A stretch of 23,555 nucleotides of DNA from an uncultured Collinsella sp. (GCA_900549245.1 URNQ01000010.1:1-23555), one strand, 5' to 3'; positions 13,521-22,428 are shown, counted from the stretch's first letter. The notes: generated from the letters alone by a model not told the origin. Translations and numbers: made by a program.

Positions 13521-15394
13521 GCGCGATCACCCATCAATACATTCTTGGCGTGGAGCGTGGGGCAGATTCCGCAGCCGGTGCACGACGTGCGAGTGCAGTC
13601 GGGAGTCGTGACACCCTCGAGCGAGCGACGGTACTCGCGCTCGAGGAAGCCGCGCGTGCAGCCGGGGCTCACATGCTCCCACGGCAGACGCCAGTCCAAC
13701 TCGTAGGGCAGGTGCACAAGCTCATTGAGGTCGATGCCGTTTTTGGCAGCAGCCTCCTTCCAGTTATCGAGCGAGAAATGCTCTACCCAGGCGTCAAAGC
13801 GAGACCCCGAGCGCCAAGCATCGATGATGACGGGCGTCATGTCACGACCGGCGCGGGAGAGCGCGGCCTCGATGAGCGAGGTCTCGGCATCGTGGTAATG
13901 CACGCCGACGGCACGGTTGCGAACGCTCGTGATAAGCAGCTTCTGGCGACGCTTGACGTCGTCGTAGTCGAGCTGCGGGCACCACTGGAACGGCGTGGCA
14001 GCCTTGGGGATAAACACCGAAACCGAAATGGACACCGAGATCGAGCCGCGACGAGCCTTGGGCACCACGGAACGACCGAGCTCCAGCACGTGATCGGCCA
14101 GATTGGCGATGGCCACGATGTCCTCGTCGCGCTCGCCGGGAAGGCCCATCATAAAGTAGAGCTTCATGCGGTTCCAGCCGGCCTCGAAGGCCGCCTTGGC
14201 CGCACGGTCCAGGTCCTCCTCGGTCACGTTCTTGTTAATGATGTCGCGCATGCGCTGGCTGCCGGCCTCGGGTGCGAACGTCAGGCCGCCCTTCTTTTCG
14301 CCGGCGACCGACTCGGCCATATCCACGCCAAACGAATCCAGGCGCTGCGACGGAATAGACACGCGAATACCCGTATCCTCCAGGCGACGGTTGAGCCTGC
14401 CGAGCACGTCACGAATGCAGGAGTGGTCGGTCGTGGAGAGCGAGGTCAGCGACACCTCGTCATAGCCGGTCTTTTCCAGACCCTGAATCACCGACGAGAC
14501 GATCTGGTCGGCCGAGCGCTCGCGCACCGGGCGATACGTCATGCCGGCCTGGCAAAAACGACAGCCGCGAGCGCAGCCACGCAGGATCTCGACAGACAGG
14601 CGGTCGTGGACCAGCTGCGCATAGGGCACGCACGACTGCGACAGCGGATTCGTGGCGCCGAAATCCTCGACGACGCGCTTGTAGACCACGACCGGAGCAT
14701 CCTTGCCCTCACGCGGCACGGTGTAGCCATGCGGCGAGCAGGGCTCATCGTGACGAACCTCATAGAGCGACGGCACGTAGTTGCCGGCAATGGATGCAAG
14801 CTGCTCAACAATCTGCGCGCGCGGGACTCCTTCGTCACGCAGGCGGCGATGCAGCTGGCAGGTCTCGAGCAGCGATTCCTCGCCCTCGCCGATGAGGATG
14901 GCATCGAAGAAGGCCGCGTACGGCTCAGGGTTGTACACCGAGGGACCGCCGGCGATGATGATGGGGTCGTCTTCGCCTCGGTCGGCCGCCAACAGCGGAA
15001 TGCCAGCGAGGTCGAGAGCCTCGAGGAAGTTCGTCACCGCCATCTCGTGCGGCACATGCAGGCCGACGATATCAAACGAAGCGACGGGGGCAGCGCCTTC
15101 GAGCGACAGCAGGGGAATACCCGCCTCGCGCATGGCGTCACCCATATCGGGCCACGGCACATAGCCACGCTCGCAGGAGATGCCCTCGGCCTGGTTAAGG
15201 ATGTTGTAAAGGATGGCGATGCCCTGGTTGGGCAGACCGACCTCGTACACATCCGGGTAGATCAGGCAGCAACGGTAGTCGGCATCGGCCTTGGAAAGCG
15301 TGCCCCACTCGTGATCGATATAGCGGCTCGGCTTTTCGACCTTGGCGAGCAGCGGCTCAATTAAATGAAAGCAGTCTTGATACGGAACGCGCAA
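13517..15394 (-). CDS. Radical SAM protein, TIGR03960 family (B12-binding-like N-terminus)
   Basis: This is a radical S-adenosylmethionine enzyme of unknown substrate. The 625-residue protein has an N-terminal B12-binding-like region (CLIYPDVYEVGLPNQGIAIL; later DIVGLHVPHEM and IIIAGGPSVYNPEP). The radical SAM core then carries C-x3-C-x2-C in RGCARGCRFCQAG, followed by DEVSLTSLSTTDHSC and KLYFMMGLPGERDEDI. The C-terminus holds a second cysteine group, C-x4-C-x2-C-x2-C, in CTRTSCTGCGICP. The start is a TTG at 15394 with AGGGG seven bases upstream. It follows the DUF697 gene by 10 bases and overlaps the DUF2344 gene. Confidence 0.9.
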   Translation of the reverse strand: MRVPYQDCFHLIEPLLAKVEKPSRYIDHEWGTLSKADADYRCCLIYPDVYEVGLPNQGIAILYNILNQAEGISCERGYVPWPDMGDAMREAGIPLLSLEGAAPVASFDIVGLHVPHEMAVTNFLEALDLAGIPLLAADRGEDDPIIIAGGPSVYNPEPYAAFFDAILIGEGEESLLETCQLHRRLRDEGVPRAQIVEQLASIAGNYVPSLYEVRHDEPCSPHGYTVPREGKDAPVVVYKRVVEDFGATNPLSQSCVPYAQLVHDRLSVEILRGCARGCRFCQAGMTYRPVRERSADQIVSSVIQGLEKTGYDEVSLTSLSTTDHSCIRDVLGRLNRRLEDTGIRVSIPSQRLDSFGVDMAESVAGEKKGGLTFAPEAGSQRMRDIINKNVTEEDLDRAAKAAFEAGWNRMKLYFMMGLPGERDEDIVAIANLADHVLELGRSVVPKARRGSISVSISVSVFIPKAATPFQWCPQLDYDDVKRRQKLLITSVRNRAVGVHYHDAETSLIEAALSRAGRDMTPVIIDAWRSGSRFDAWVEHFSLDNWKEAAAKNGIDLNELVHLPYELDWRLPWEHVSPGCTRGFLEREYRRSLEGVTTPDCTRTSCTGCGICPTLHAKNVLMGDRA

Positions 15395-15404
15395 CGGAAA
15401 ACCC

Positions 15405-16334
15405 CTAAGCAGCGAGATCGGATGCGTCTTGGTAGGACGCCATAGGACGGGTAGCGCCCGCGACCGTGGTCACCAGATCGCGAACGCGGGAGAACGTGGC
15501 AGTGACTACCTCGTTGGCACGGCTGTAGTCGACATCGCGCTCGTAGAGCGAAACGAGCGCACGGCCCATGCCATAGGTGCCCGCGGCAGCAGTGAGCGCC
15601 TTGACGGCAAACCCAATATGCGGCGTCTGCTTGACGAGCGCACGGGTGACCGCGCGGATCACAAGACCGCCGGCAAGCACGCCCGCGACCTCGTAGCCGC
15701 GCTCAGGCTTAATGCCGCGTCCAAAGACGGCAGCGAGCTCAAAGAGCATGCCCACCTGAGCCAGCGCCATAACGGGATAATCGGCGCCCGGCAAAAACAC
15801 CAGCGCACCGGTCGCCATATTGGTGAGCGCGCACGAGGTGATGATACGATTGGCCGCCGCGATGCGCATGAAGGCAAAGTTCGCCGCAAAAGCCGTTTCC
15901 TTTTCGGTGCGATCGAGAATCCAGCGGGCAAGCGTCTCGAGCAGATACGTCTTATTGGTTGCCGCCACCACGCCGAGCATGGGCGTGGACTCCTCGATAA
16001 ACGGCACCTCCACAGCAGACTCGGCAAGCACGCACACGGGCGCGCCGGCGATCACGAGCTCCTGCACGGCACTCTCCAAGCGGTCGGAACCGCACGAGAG
16101 CACCAGTACCACATCGGTATCGGTCTTTGGAGCAATTCGCTCCTCCCCCAGACGCTCGACGCGCACAATGCCCGAGGTCGTCTGCGGCACAAAGGCGTCA
16201 CGCACCGTCTCGGCCAGAAAGCGCGAGGCGGACGAATCCAGATAGACCGAGACGCGCACCGGCGTATCGGAATCCTTCTTAACGGACGCGCCCATCTTAA
16301 AAGCGCGGGTCAGCTTATCTACGGGAATTTTCAT
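15405..16334 (-). CDS. DUF697-type membrane-associated protein of unknown function
   Basis: I do not know its function. The 309-residue protein has two parts. Residues 1-140 look like an alpha/beta fold with strands VRVSVYLDSS, DVVLVLSCGS and APVCVLAES, resembling the outline of an Era-like G domain but without any GxxxxGK[ST] P-loop. Residues 150-265 resemble DUF697: AANRIITSCALTNMATGALV, LPGADYPVMALAQVGMLFEL, then AGVLAGGLVIRAVTRALVK, with several hydrophobic helices. GGAGGGG lies upstream of the ATG. It sits between rodA and the radical SAM gene, with 18 and 10 bases on either side, so it is probably co-transcribed with the cell-shape genes. Confidence 0.72.
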   Translation of the reverse strand: MKIPVDKLTRAFKMGASVKKDSDTPVRVSVYLDSSASRFLAETVRDAFVPQTTSGIVRVERLGEERIAPKTDTDVVLVLSCGSDRLESAVQELVIAGAPVCVLAESAVEVPFIEESTPMLGVVAATNKTYLLETLARWILDRTEKETAFAANFAFMRIAAANRIITSCALTNMATGALVFLPGADYPVMALAQVGMLFELAAVFGRGIKPERGYEVAGVLAGGLVIRAVTRALVKQTPHIGFAVKALTAAAGTYGMGRALVSLYERDVDYSRANEVVTATFSRVRDLVTTVAGATRPMASYQDASDLAA

Positions 16335-16352
16335 AGCAAACCCCTCCAGCGG

Positions 16353-17579
16353 TTACGCGGCGCCCGAACGATGCCGCCATATGGATTGTACGATACCCAC
16401 CGTCAGCAGCTGAATCATCATCGAAGACGAACCGAAGCTAATAAACGGTAGCGGAATACCGGTAATCGGCATCATGCCAATGCACATGCCGATGTTTTCG
16501 AAGGTCTGGAACGCCCACATGCCAACGATGCCCACACACGATAGGCGCAAGAACAGCGACTCACACTTAAAGGCGACGCGAATCGTCGAAAAGATCAGCA
16601 GCACGTAGAGGCATAGGAGCAAAAAGGAACCGCAAAAGCCAAAGGTCTCGGACAGGAAGGCGAAGACAAAGTCGGTGTGGAACTCAGGCAGAAAGCCGCC
16701 GGCCGACTGCGTCGCATGGCCCAAACCCTTACCAAAGAAGCCGCCCGAGCCAACGGCGATAAGCGACTGCTGCAGGTTGTAGGCATCGTCCGAATCGGCA
16801 TTATCGGGGTCGATAAAGACCGTCAGGCGGTTCATCTGATACTGCTTGATGAGCACATCGTGGCCGAGCAACGAATCAAAGACCGAATCGAGCGCCAGGA
16901 CGAGGGCCACCAGGCCCACGAGCAGGGCCAGGGTCGACAGCACCCATTCGCGGCGCGCACCGCTCATGCAGATGACGATGGCGCCCGAGACCAGCACGAC
17001 CAGGCCCGAGCCCAGGTCGCCCATGGCGACGACGGCCAAAAACGGGATGGACAGCATGCCGCAGAGCTTGACGTAGTCGCGAACGGTATCGATGCGGCCG
17101 TTATACTGCGAGCCAAGCGTGGCAATAAAGAAGATGGTGATGAGCTTGGCAAGCTCGACCGGCTGGAATGTCAAGCCGATACCGGGAATCTTGATCCAGC
17201 CCGTCATGCCCAGACCGCCCGTATAGGACAGACCCGGAATCTTGGGCGAGAAGATCACGATCAGGTCGATGACGAGCAACGCCGTCGAGAAATTGGAAAT
17301 ACCGCGCAGGTCGGTACGCCAGACCAGCACCGCCAGCAACGCCCCGATACCAATTCCCAGCAGATGGCGTGAGAACGAAGCATCGGCCTTAAACTGCGAA
17401 GCCGACCAGATAATGATGGCACCGTAGGCGACGAGCGCCACTGTGGCCACGAGCACACCGATATGCACCTTTTGGCGAAACGTGCCGCGCGAGGCCGAAA
17501 GTTGCTTGTTGACGCGGTCCAGGCTGCTGCGAGAGCCGGTCTTGGTTGAACGGAACAGATCCGCCGGAGAAAAATCCAT
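16353..17579 (-). CDS. rodA: Rod-shape SEDS glycosyltransferase RodA
   Basis: RodA polymerises lipid II into glycan strands during side-wall growth, together with its transpeptidase partner PBP2. The 408-residue protein has a cytoplasmic N-terminus of about 37 residues and roughly ten hydrophobic segments. Conserved SEDS stretches are present: GMTGWIKIPGIGLTFQPVEL (with the PVELAK element), MGDLGSGLVVLV, the large loop QSLIAVGSGGFFGKGLGHAT, LPEFHTDFVFAFLSETFG, and GIPLPFISFGSSSMM near the end. The ATG has a strong TAGGAGG ribosome binding site that overlaps the mrdA stop codon. Pairing with PBP2 and mreBCD indicates RodA rather than FtsW. Confidence 0.95.
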   Translation of the reverse strand: MDFSPADLFRSTKTGSRSSLDRVNKQLSASRGTFRQKVHIGVLVATVALVAYGAIIIWSASQFKADASFSRHLLGIGIGALLAVLVWRTDLRGISNFSTALLVIDLIVIFSPKIPGLSYTGGLGMTGWIKIPGIGLTFQPVELAKLITIFFIATLGSQYNGRIDTVRDYVKLCGMLSIPFLAVVAMGDLGSGLVVLVSGAIVICMSGARREWVLSTLALLVGLVALVLALDSVFDSLLGHDVLIKQYQMNRLTVFIDPDNADSDDAYNLQQSLIAVGSGGFFGKGLGHATQSAGGFLPEFHTDFVFAFLSETFGFCGSFLLLCLYVLLIFSTIRVAFKCESLFLRLSCVGIVGMWAFQTFENIGMCIGMMPITGIPLPFISFGSSSMMIQLLTVGIVQSIWRHRSGAA

Positions 17580-17588
17580 CGCAACCTC

Positions 17589-19658
17589 CTATCGAACCGA
17601 AGAATCGCCCGAGGCCGAAGAGGTATCGGGCTCGTCATAAATCACGCCGAGCACATCGCGCACGACGTGCATCGCGGTATCTGAGCCACCGCCGCCCTGC
17701 TCCAGGACAGTAGCGATGACATACTTGGGATCATCGGCCGGCGCATAGGCGCAAAACCACGCGTATTCGTCCTCGCCGCTTTTCTCGCCCGTGCCCGACT
17801 TGCCGTATACCTGCGGCGTCAGGGTGCCAAAGTGAGCCGCCAAGGACGTCGATGCCGTGTAAATCACGTCGTGCATGCCGTTGCGAACAAGAGCCAAATC
17901 CGAATCGCTGTTGATCTTGGCCTCCAGGCGCTTCTTCTTGCCCTTGCCGTTGTACTTATAGGCATCGCCGTCGCCATCGCGCGACACGGCAGACAAAAAC
18001 ACGTGAGGCACGTACTGCTTACCGCCGTTGGCAAGGCCCATGTAGGCGCATGCCATCTGCAGAGGCGTCACCAAAATGTCGCCCTGGCCGATGGCGATGT
18101 TGGTCATATCGCCGGCATTCCACTTGCGGTCCTCGGCAGAGGCGTCGGTAAAGTACGACTCTTTCCACTCGGCATCGGGAATACGGCCCGCGCCCTCACT
18201 CGGCAGATCAATACCGCAGGTCTTGCCTAGGCCCCAGCGACGAAAGACCTCCTGCAGGCCCTCAGGATGTTGCTCGTCATAAAAGAACGCCTTGCCCATG
18301 TCGTAGAAGACGGGGTCGCAAGAGTTGGCGATACCCGACTGCAGCGTCATGGTGCCGTGGCCGGAATGCAGCCAGCAGTACTTACCCCACGACTTGCCCA
18401 GACCCGTCCAATAGCCCGTGCAGTTGGTCGTCTGCCCCGACGTGTAGGTTCCAAACTCAAGACCGGCCAGTGCCGAAAGCGGCTTGATGGTCGAGGCCGA
18501 CATGTACTGTCCGCTAATGGCGCGGTTGAGCAGCGGGTGCGAACCCTTGTCATCATTAAGCTCGGTCCACACGTCATTTGAGACGCCGCCGATAAAGACG
18601 GAAGGATCGAACTTGGGCTGGCTCGCCATGCCCAGGATTTCGCCATTGTTGGGATCGAGACACACCACAGCGCCGTTGCCGGCATTGCTGTAGCCAGTGG
18701 TCTTGGCAAGCTCGATGGCGCTCGCCAGCGCCGTCTCACAGGCCTGTTGGATCTTAAGGTCGAGCGTGAGCTTAATGTCGGAGCCGGCCTTGGCGGGCAC
18801 GGCGCCGGCCTGACCGGTCACATTGCCCGAGGCATCGACCTTGACGGTCTGCTCGCCACGAATACCCTGCAGCAGGTTTTCGTAGTAGCTCTCAACACCC
18901 GCCTGGCCCACGATATCGCCCGACTGGTACGTAATCCGGCCAGCAGAAGCATCATCATCGCCAGAGGTTTTCTTATTCTGGGCCTCGAGCTGCTCGGAGG
19001 TAATGGTGCCGGTATAGCCCAAGATATGGCATGCCGTCTCGCCATATGGATACTGGCGCTCGGTACGCTCGGCAATCTTGACGCCCGGGAACTCGCCGGC
19101 GTGCTCCTGAATATAGGCAACCGTGGAGCGACGGACGTCCGTCGCGATGGTATGCAGGCTCTGGGCGCCCTCGGAATTGTCCTGGATATTGCGCAGAACC
19201 GCCACGTAGGGCATGCCGAGCACATTGGCAAGATGGCGAACCAGAACCTCATCCTCGGCAAGGTCGCGGTAGGCCACGACAGCAAGTGAGGGACGGTTCT
19301 GGACAAGCGCCACGCCATTGCGGTCGAGGATGCGGCCGCGCACAGCGGGTGTGGTAACGGTGCGCGTCTGATTGCTATTAGCCTGCTTTTCGTAATAGTC
19401 CGACGAGACCATCTGCATGCCCCACAGCTTGACGGCAAGCGCCGCAAACATCGCGCCCACACCCGTGGTGAGGATGGAAAAGCGGCCCTTAAAGGCGGTC
19501 GCCGCGGTATTGCCCTCGCCCTCGGTGGCGCGCGGGGCCGTTCCATGCTGCGTATCGTAGGTAAAACGGGAATCGCCGCGACGCATGATGACCAGCGCAA
19601 CCACGATGGCCACAACCAGCACGATACCGGCGATAATAACCGTCATCTGGGAAGACAT
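17589..19658 (-). CDS. mrdA: Penicillin-binding protein 2 (class B transpeptidase)
   Basis: PBP2 cross-links peptidoglycan during elongation and works with RodA. The 689-residue protein has a dimerisation domain after the membrane anchor (VRGRILDRNGVALVQNRPSL). The transpeptidase domain carries the active serine 389 in S-T-I-K, S446-C-D as the second motif (an SxD form is usual for PBP2), and K620-S-G-T. Two hydrophobic segments precede the catalytic part: residues 5-24 (a VIIAGIVLVVAIVVALVI core) and about 60-79. Most PBP2 proteins have only one. GGGGAGG seven bases before the ATG supports the upstream start. The gene begins 13 bases after mreD. Confidence 0.95.
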   Translation of the reverse strand: MSSQMTVIIAGIVLVVAIVVALVIMRRGDSRFTYDTQHGTAPRATEGEGNTAATAFKGRFSILTTGVGAMFAALAVKLWGMQMVSSDYYEKQANSNQTRTVTTPAVRGRILDRNGVALVQNRPSLAVVAYRDLAEDEVLVRHLANVLGMPYVAVLRNIQDNSEGAQSLHTIATDVRRSTVAYIQEHAGEFPGVKIAERTERQYPYGETACHILGYTGTITSEQLEAQNKKTSGDDDASAGRITYQSGDIVGQAGVESYYENLLQGIRGEQTVKVDASGNVTGQAGAVPAKAGSDIKLTLDLKIQQACETALASAIELAKTTGYSNAGNGAVVCLDPNNGEILGMASQPKFDPSVFIGGVSNDVWTELNDDKGSHPLLNRAISGQYMSASTIKPLSALAGLEFGTYTSGQTTNCTGYWTGLGKSWGKYCWLHSGHGTMTLQSGIANSCDPVFYDMGKAFFYDEQHPEGLQEVFRRWGLGKTCGIDLPSEGAGRIPDAEWKESYFTDASAEDRKWNAGDMTNIAIGQGDILVTPLQMACAYMGLANGGKQYVPHVFLSAVSRDGDGDAYKYNGKGKKKRLEAKINSDSDLALVRNGMHDVIYTASTSLAAHFGTLTPQVYGKSGTGEKSGEDEYAWFCAYAPADDPKYVIATVLEQGGGGSDTAMHVVRDVLGVIYDEPDTSSASGDSSVR

Positions 19659-19671
19659 CTACGGGCCTCCC

Positions 19672-20238
19672 CTATTTGAGCTTACGGGTCTTGGGCTTAA
19701 AGCGCATGCCCGTCTGGCGTCCGCCACGTGCGGAGAATCCATAACCGGACTGCGGCACGACGCCGGACATCAAAAACGGAATGGCAACCAGACCCGTCAG
19801 GATCGAAGACGGCAGCGCATGGCCGAAGATCGCAACGACAAAGCTCGTCTCCAAACCCATAAACAGCAAGATGATGCTGTAGATCACATTAATGACGAGC
19901 GCGAAGGCGCCCACGGTGACGCCGCGCGCACTCGGGCTACCGCCCGTCTGACCGGCGGCGCTATGCACCAGGGCAAAAGAACCCACGGTCAGCAGGAGCG
20001 ACATAACGCCCACCGGCACGGCAGCGGAAAGGTCATAGAACAAGCCGCTGCAAAAACCGCACACGACGGCACGGTTCGGGTCGCCCGAGAACACGCTTAG
20101 GCACACCAAGATAATCATGAAGTTGACGCGACCGCCCGCAATGGAGATCTGCGGTGCCAGGCCTGCCTGCAGCAGCACGCACACAATGGCGGCGATTACA
20201 AACGTGCGGGAGCTCATCCCCTGCTCGTGTAGGTCCAT
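19672..20238 (-). CDS. mreD: Rod shape-determining protein MreD
   Basis: MreD is a small integral membrane protein of the elongasome that binds MreC. The 188-residue protein has about five hydrophobic segments, for example FVIAAIVCVLLQAGLAPQ, FMIILVCLSVFSG and VGVMSLLLTVGSFALV, and ends with a strongly basic tail (RFKPKTRKLK). An aspartate after FCSGLFYDL is family-typical. I chose the ATG at 20238 because AGGGGG lies seven bases upstream; the ATG at 20244 is only one base from that site. Sequence is weakly conserved in this family, so position between mreC and mrdA is important support. Confidence 0.88.
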   Translation of the reverse strand: MDLHEQGMSSRTFVIAAIVCVLLQAGLAPQISIAGGRVNFMIILVCLSVFSGDPNRAVVCGFCSGLFYDLSAAVPVGVMSLLLTVGSFALVHSAAGQTGGSPSARGVTVGAFALVINVIYSIILLFMGLETSFVVAIFGHALPSSILTGLVAIPFLMSGVVPQSGYGFSARGGRQTGMRFKPKTRKLK

Positions 20239-20249
20239 GGACATGCCCC

Positions 20250-21248
20250 CTATTCGCTCGAGCCGGAATCGGTCGTCTCGGACGTGTCGGAACTGTCATC
20301 CAGGCTCTCGTCCTTCGTCTTGGTCGCAGCATCGCGCGACGTTCCCTGCGGCGTGCTGTTGGCCGTGTTCACGTCCTCATCCGAGGCCGACTGTTCGTCG
20401 GTCAGCGAGGTAATGACCAGCACTTCCTCGTTGTTCTCGGCCGTGGTCTGAGCGCGCACCACAATGGTGTAGTACACGTCGTTAGCCGATTTCTCAACCG
20501 ACGAGACGGTGCCGAGCGGAAGACCCTTGGGGAACACACCGCCAATGCCCGAGGTCACGATGATGTCGCCAACCTTAACATCGGAGTCGACGCTCACGTA
20601 CTCAAGACGCAGCGTGCCGTCAGCCTGACCCTGCAGCATACCCTGGGCGCGCGTGTCCTGCACCATGGCGGATACGCCGGAGTTCTCGTCGCCAATCAGG
20701 CGCACGGTAGAGGTCTTGGCCGATACCTCGATAATCTGGCCGATAACACCGGCAGAACTCGTCACGGGCATGTTGATGGTAAGGCCGTCGGCAGAGCCCT
20801 TGTCGATGGTAACGGTCGAGGTCCAGGCATCGCCCGAAGCGCCGACGATACGAGCAGCGGTCGATTTAAGGTTATAGGTCGACTGCAGGCCGACCAGCCC
20901 CTCCAGACGCTCGGCGGTCTTTTGAGCCTCGGAGAGCTCGGCAACCTTAGAGGTCAGTTCCTCGTTTTGCTTCTTAAGCTCGTCAAGCGTGTCCTGCGAC
21001 GCCGTAAGGTTAGAGAACACGTTTCCGATCGCATTGAAGGGAGCCGCCACAGCCGAGCCCACAAAGCGCACCGGCGAGGTAATCGTCGTCACGCCCGAGC
21101 GCACGGCATGAATCGGTCCTGCCTCGCCCTCGCGGATGTAAAACGTGAGCAGCAACACCGAAATCAGGCTGAAAACAATCAACGGGCGCATACCCGTTGA
21201 TTGTCGCTTGGTATTCAGATTTGTGGAGAAACCCGAAGATCGTGCCAA
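20250..21248 (-). CDS. mreC: Rod shape-determining protein MreC
   Basis: MreC links the cytoplasmic MreB scaffold to periplasmic-side wall enzymes and activates PBP2. The 332-residue protein has one membrane segment (about 21-39, RPLIVFSLISVLLLTFYI). A coiled coil follows (about 83-120, LDELKKQNEELTSKVAELSE), then the double beta-barrel region with VIGQIIEVSAKTSTVRLI, GDIIVTSGIGGVFPKGLPLG and GTVSSVEK. The last 55 residues are a Ser/Thr/Asp/Glu-rich disordered tail. The start is a TTG at 21248 with AAGGTGG seven to eight bases upstream. It follows mreB by 21 bases. Confidence 0.94.
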   Translation of the reverse strand: MARSSGFSTNLNTKRQSTGMRPLIVFSLISVLLLTFYIREGEAGPIHAVRSGVTTITSPVRFVGSAVAAPFNAIGNVFSNLTASQDTLDELKKQNEELTSKVAELSEAQKTAERLEGLVGLQSTYNLKSTAARIVGASGDAWTSTVTIDKGSADGLTINMPVTSSAGVIGQIIEVSAKTSTVRLIGDENSGVSAMVQDTRAQGMLQGQADGTLRLEYVSVDSDVKVGDIIVTSGIGGVFPKGLPLGTVSSVEKSANDVYYTIVVRAQTTAENNEEVLVITSLTDEQSASDEDVNTANSTPQGTSRDAATKTKDESLDDSSDTSETTDSGSSE

Positions 21249-21269
21249 ATGGAATCCACCTTTTGGAAA

Positions 21270-22313
21270 TTAAGCATTGGTCTGGACGAAGCCGCCATCA
21301 AACGCATTGGCCTCGAGCACGCGGGCACAGCCGTTAACGACGTTATCGAGCGCCGTGGGGCTGACGTTGACCGAAACACCGGTCTCATCGCGCAGGCGCA
21401 CGTCGAGACCGCGCAGCAGCGCGCCGCCACCGGTCAGCAAAATGCCGTAGTACATAAGGTCCGAGGCAAGATCAGGAGGCGTAGCGTCGAGTGCGTCCTT
21501 GACGGCCTTGGCCATCTCGTCGAGCGGCTTGTTGAGCGCGCGACGAATCTCCTCGCTCTCGATGCGCACGGTCTTGGGCAGACCGGTGATCACGTCGCGG
21601 CCGTTGACCTCGACGTCGAGCTCGTCCTTGAGCGGCACGGCGGAACCGACCTTGATCTTGATGTCCTCTGCCGTACGCTCGCCGATGGCCAGGTTGTAGG
21701 CATCGCGAACGTGCGTGAGGATGGCCTGATCGAACTCGTCACCGGCAATACGAATGGACTGCGAAACGACGATGCCGCCCATAGCGATAACGGCAACCTC
21801 GGTGGTACCGCCGCCGATGTCGATGACCATGGAGCCGGTGGGTTCCTCGACGGGCAGGTCGGCGCCGATAGCGGCTGCCATAGGCTCTTCGATCAGATAG
21901 GCCTGGCGGGCACCGGCCTGGATCGTGGCCTCAAAGACAGCACGCTTCTCAACCGACGTGACACCGGAGGGAACGCAGACGACAACACGCGGACGCGGAG
22001 TCCACGGATAGCGCTTCTCGGACGCCTTATCGATAAAGTAGCGAAGCATGGCCTCGGTAACATCGAAGTCGGCGATGACGCCGTCCTTCAGGGGACGAAC
22101 GGCCACGATGTTGCCGGGCGTACGGCCGAGCATGCGCTTTGCCTCGATACCGACCGCCAGGATGCGCTCGTCGTTCTTGTCGATGGCAACAACAGAGGGC
22201 TCGCGAATAACGATGCCCTTGCCGCGCACGGAGACAAGCGTATTTGCGGTGCCGAGGTCGATGGCAAGATCGCCCGCATAGCTACCGAAGAACATATCCA
22301 TCAAAGAAAACAA
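21270..22313 (-). CDS. mreB: Rod shape-determining protein MreB (bacterial actin)
   Basis: MreB forms membrane-bound filaments that position the wall-elongation machinery. The 347-residue protein has the actin-fold motifs in order: phosphate-1 DLGTANTLV, the membrane-near N-terminal MFFGSYAGD, VVCVPSGVTSVEKRAV, LIEEPMAAAIGADLPV, phosphate-2 VIDIGGGTTEVAVIA, and GILLTGGGALLRGLD for the adenosine site. The start is probably the TTG at 22313, with AGGAG five bases upstream; an ATG four codons later is possible. It is the first gene of the mreBCD-mrdA-rodA operon. Confidence 0.96.
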   Translation of the reverse strand: MFSLMDMFFGSYAGDLAIDLGTANTLVSVRGKGIVIREPSVVAIDKNDERILAVGIEAKRMLGRTPGNIVAVRPLKDGVIADFDVTEAMLRYFIDKASEKRYPWTPRPRVVVCVPSGVTSVEKRAVFEATIQAGARQAYLIEEPMAAAIGADLPVEEPTGSMVIDIGGGTTEVAVIAMGGIVVSQSIRIAGDEFDQAILTHVRDAYNLAIGERTAEDIKIKVGSAVPLKDELDVEVNGRDVITGLPKTVRIESEEIRRALNKPLDEMAKAVKDALDATPPDLASDLMYYGILLTGGGALLRGLDVRLRDETGVSVNVSPTALDNVVNGCARVLEANAFDGGFVQTNA

Positions 22314-22358
22314 CGCAACTCCTGATGTGTTGGATGATTGCTGGAAAACTACTAGCTC

Positions 22359-22364
22359 ATCATA
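22359..22364 (-). promoter_or_regulatory. Candidate -10 element for the mreB operon
   Basis: TATGAT on the minus strand lies 46 bases before the mreB TTG, directly downstream of the hairpin ending the TPR gene. No clear -35 hexamer accompanies it, because the expected site lies within the hairpin. Confidence 0.4.
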
Positions 22365-22373
22365 CTAGCGCAA

Positions 22374-22406
22374 GCCCGGCACCTCACTTGCGGTGAAGCG
22401 CCGGGC
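22374..22406 (-). terminator. G+C-rich hairpin after the TPR gene
   Basis: GCCCGGC (22374-22380) pairs with GCCGGGC (22400-22406), and an inner CACC/GGTG pairing is possible. There is no U-tract on the minus strand (TTGCGC follows), so termination may be weak or the hairpin may protect the mRNA end. Confidence 0.45.
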
Positions 22407-22428
22407 AAAGCTAAATCCCATAAGGTCA

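Noticed and set aside
13550..15364. Long plus-strand open frame opposite the radical SAM gene
   Set aside because: The minus-strand protein has clear iron-sulphur motifs; the plus-strand product has none.
19672..20244. ATG at 20244 as the mreD start
   Set aside because: It is one base from the AGGGGG site, whereas the in-frame ATG at 20238 has ideal spacing.
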